Assembly: GCA_001970855.1 (NCBI GenBank)
Contig: LSSN01005671.1
Coordinates: 1-18,977 of the forward strand
DNA length: 18,977 nt
Origin: Smittium culicis
Lineage: Eukaryota; Kickxellomycota; Harpellomycetes; Harpellales; Legeriomycetaceae
Direction: 5' to 3'
The notes under the pieces are model-generated. The model was given only the letters and a program-made list of their open reading frames with translations, made no database searches and was not told the DNA's origin. Numbering within the stretch: the stretch's first letter is position 1; every line of letters starts with the position of its first letter. Both the position numbers and the translations under genes were made by a program. Below, piece after piece: positions 17,954 through 18,977 of the stretch.

Positions 17954-18036
17954 AAAAAAAAAATTTAACCCGACCCCCCTCCGCCGCTCTAGCAGCTCCA
18001 TACTCACAACGCATTGGTTCAAGGAGGAAGGTGAAT

Positions 18037-18060
18037 CACTTATACTTTGCAGTATAAGTG
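18037..18060 (-). other. Perfect 10-bp hairpin in the LINE 3' region
   Basis: CACTTATACT (18037-18046) pairs with AGTATAAGTG (18051-18060) around a 4-nt loop. It lies about 85 bp from the 3' end of the element. 3' stem-loops serve as the recognition site for the reverse transcriptase in several LINE families; that role here is inferred. Confidence 0.75.
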
Positions 18061-18076
18061 TTCTGGGCACGCGGAT

Positions 18077-18121
18077 GCCGATCAAAAATTTGGCTGTTTC
18101 CAGCTCAAAATTCTGATCGGC
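18077..18121 (-). other. Stem of 8 bp in the LINE 3' region
   Basis: GCCGATCA (18077-18084) and TGATCGGC (18114-18121) are perfect inverted repeats separated by 29 nt. It sits next to two further small hairpins, GGCA/TGCC (18066-18079) and CCAGCT/AGCTGG (18126-18140), so the 3' untranslated RNA is likely to be highly structured. Confidence 0.6.
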
Positions 18122-18336
18122 GGTGCCAGCTCGAAGCTGGTTCAAAGATTGTTTAGGCTCCCCCTCAAGGAGCTTTCCAACTAGCCCCAACCGGGCTTCG
18201 TTGAAATTCGAAAGTAAAATTTTTTCGTCAGAGCGGATCGGCGTCGGTATGAACCGGCCGATCGTCGTTGTTCGGTTATTTCGTCACCAGCTGCAGCTCA
18301 GAAGTATATGTCGACCGTCTCAGGCACACACAAGTT

Positions 18337-18977
18337 TCAGCAGGGGCAATAATTTTTAAATTTTTGATCGACGATTTTCATGTTCGACAGGCGCTGGGCA
18401 GTCCGGAATGTGCCCATACGCATTTTTCCAATGTCCCGAAGGCCCAGCTTCAGGTCCGGATACATAGCTTGAAGGTCAACCCAGTTGCCTTTTTTGCCGA
18501 TTTTCCTGTCCACCGTCCACCAGTGGATGACAGACCGGTTATTTCGTCGTTTCCGGTCGACTATTGTGATGATAGTCTGACCGTTTAAATCTTTAGTGCA
18601 AAATTTTTTGATCCACCGGGCGCTCCCGGTCACCCAGGTGGCCATCCGTGCCTTCATCGGTGACTTGATGAGGTCGGCGATCCATGTTTTTGAGGTAGGC
18701 CATTTGTGGTATGCACGCTCACGGGCTGTTCTGGTGCGCGTGAACACTGAGGTTATGCCCAGTTCATCCCTGATGCGCTCCATACCCGCTGATTTTCCGA
18801 TGTTGGCAACCATTCGGATTGCCTTGTCGATTTCCATCTGTGTGGGCTTGCATCTGGCTTCGCTCATGCCAAATGTCTCCCCACCGTAACATCCAATCGG
18901 CATCAGAACCGAATTGATGAACTTGATTTTTAGTGCTGTGAGCACATCAGACCGTCTCAGGAAGCTGTAGGCAGCGT
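18337..18977 (-). CDS. LINE ORF2 C-terminal region (partial)
   Basis: The frame is open from the window edge to a stop at 18337-18339, giving about 212 residues; no start codon lies inside. The sequence (LRRSDVLTALKIKFINSVLM, then CYGGETFGMSEARC, then AYHKWPTSKTWIADLI and WVTGSARWIKKF) matches my recollection of the region after the reverse-transcriptase domain in fungal non-LTR elements. The catalytic RT motifs would be upstream, outside the window, and I see no CCHC knuckle in this part. It is intact over the visible stretch and unlike its surroundings in codon composition, which suggests a recent insertion. The family assignment is from motif memory and not from a search. Confidence 0.7.
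   Translation of the reverse strand, partial: AAYSFLRRSDVLTALKIKFINSVLMPIGCYGGETFGMSEARCKPTQMEIDKAIRMVANIGKSAGMERIRDELGITSVFTRTRTARERAYHKWPTSKTWIADLIKSPMKARMATWVTGSARWIKKFCTKDLNGQTIITIVDRKRRNNRSVIHWWTVDRKIGKKGNWVDLQAMYPDLKLGLRDIGKMRMGTFRTAQRLSNMKIVDQKFKNYCPC

Larger units (their letters stand above)
17954..18977 (-). mobile_element. 3' end of a LINE-type (non-LTR) retrotransposon, cut by the window edge
   Basis: The base composition changes abruptly near 17965 from very A/T-rich to clearly GC-richer and stays so to the end. On the minus strand it holds the C-terminal part of a LINE ORF2-type protein followed by about 380 bp of 3' untranslated sequence with several hairpins. The junction with host DNA is at a T run on the minus strand (an A run on the plus strand at about 17953-17962), not at a poly(A) tail, so the 3' end differs from L1-like elements. 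The remainder lies beyond 18977. Confidence 0.75.

Noticed and set aside
17953..17962. A run taken as the poly(A) tail of the LINE
   Set aside because: The element is on the minus strand, where this run is poly(T), so it cannot be its tail.
18016..18146. GGTTCAA sequences suggesting tRNA genes
   Set aside because: No acceptor or anticodon arms can be folded around either copy; they lie in the LINE 3' region.
17945..18190. Minus-strand open frame of 81 codons after the LINE stop
   Set aside because: It lies in the structured 3' untranslated region of the LINE, reads through the junction with host DNA, and has no recognisable motif.
1..18977. CRISPR arrays, rRNA or bacterial operons
   Set aside because: No regularly spaced identical repeats, no rRNA sequence, and the genes have spliceosomal introns.

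Overview
This is nuclear DNA from a eukaryote with an AT-rich genome. Genes are compact, short spliceosomal introns interrupt two of the four host genes, and retroelement debris fills the rest. The gene set (Mediator Med8, the cleavage/polyadenylation factor Mpe1/RBBP6, a Sec14-RhoGAP protein of the p50RhoGAP type) and the DIRS-type elements suggest an early-diverging fungus, for example a zoopagomycete/kickxellomycete-like lineage. That placement is inference; no rRNA or other decisive marker is present.

Layout. 1-2260 is very AT-rich with no recognisable gene. 2261-5983 is a decayed DIRS-type (tyrosine-recombinase) retrotransposon lying on the minus strand, bounded by about 60-nt inverted terminal repeats, with remains of Gag, reverse transcriptase, RNase H and tyrosine recombinase in that order. 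About 6010-6943 holds a second DIRS remnant in the opposite orientation, with only its recombinase 3' end readable. 7129-8164 (+) is a three-exon gene for a stand-alone ABC ATPase of the FetA/STAR1 type. 8715-13187 (-) is a three-exon gene for Mpe1/RBBP6: DWNN domain, zinc knuckle, RING, then a very long low-complexity tail with a 45-residue repeat. 13659-14378 (+) is Med8, divergent from Mpe1 across a 471-bp shared promoter region. 14875-16254 (-) is a single-exon Sec14-RhoGAP protein whose arginine-finger position reads Gln. 16889-17077 and 17256-17456 are two related short elements with TTAA at or near their ends, resembling piggyBac-type MITEs. 17954-18977 (-) is the 3' end of a GC-richer LINE-type retrotransposon that runs off the window.

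How the genes relate. Med8 (Pol II Mediator) and Mpe1 (pre-mRNA 3'-end processing) both serve mRNA production and are divergently transcribed from one intergenic region holding two CCAAT boxes. The ABC ATPase and the RhoGAP protein have no evident functional link to them. The main unusual signals are the DIRS pair with flanking repeats, a possible solo DIRS terminus between MED8 and the RhoGAP gene, the MITE pair, the degenerate RhoGAP active site, an 84-nt intron in the Mpe1 DWNN domain that is open in frame, and an exact 45-residue repeat in the Mpe1 tail.
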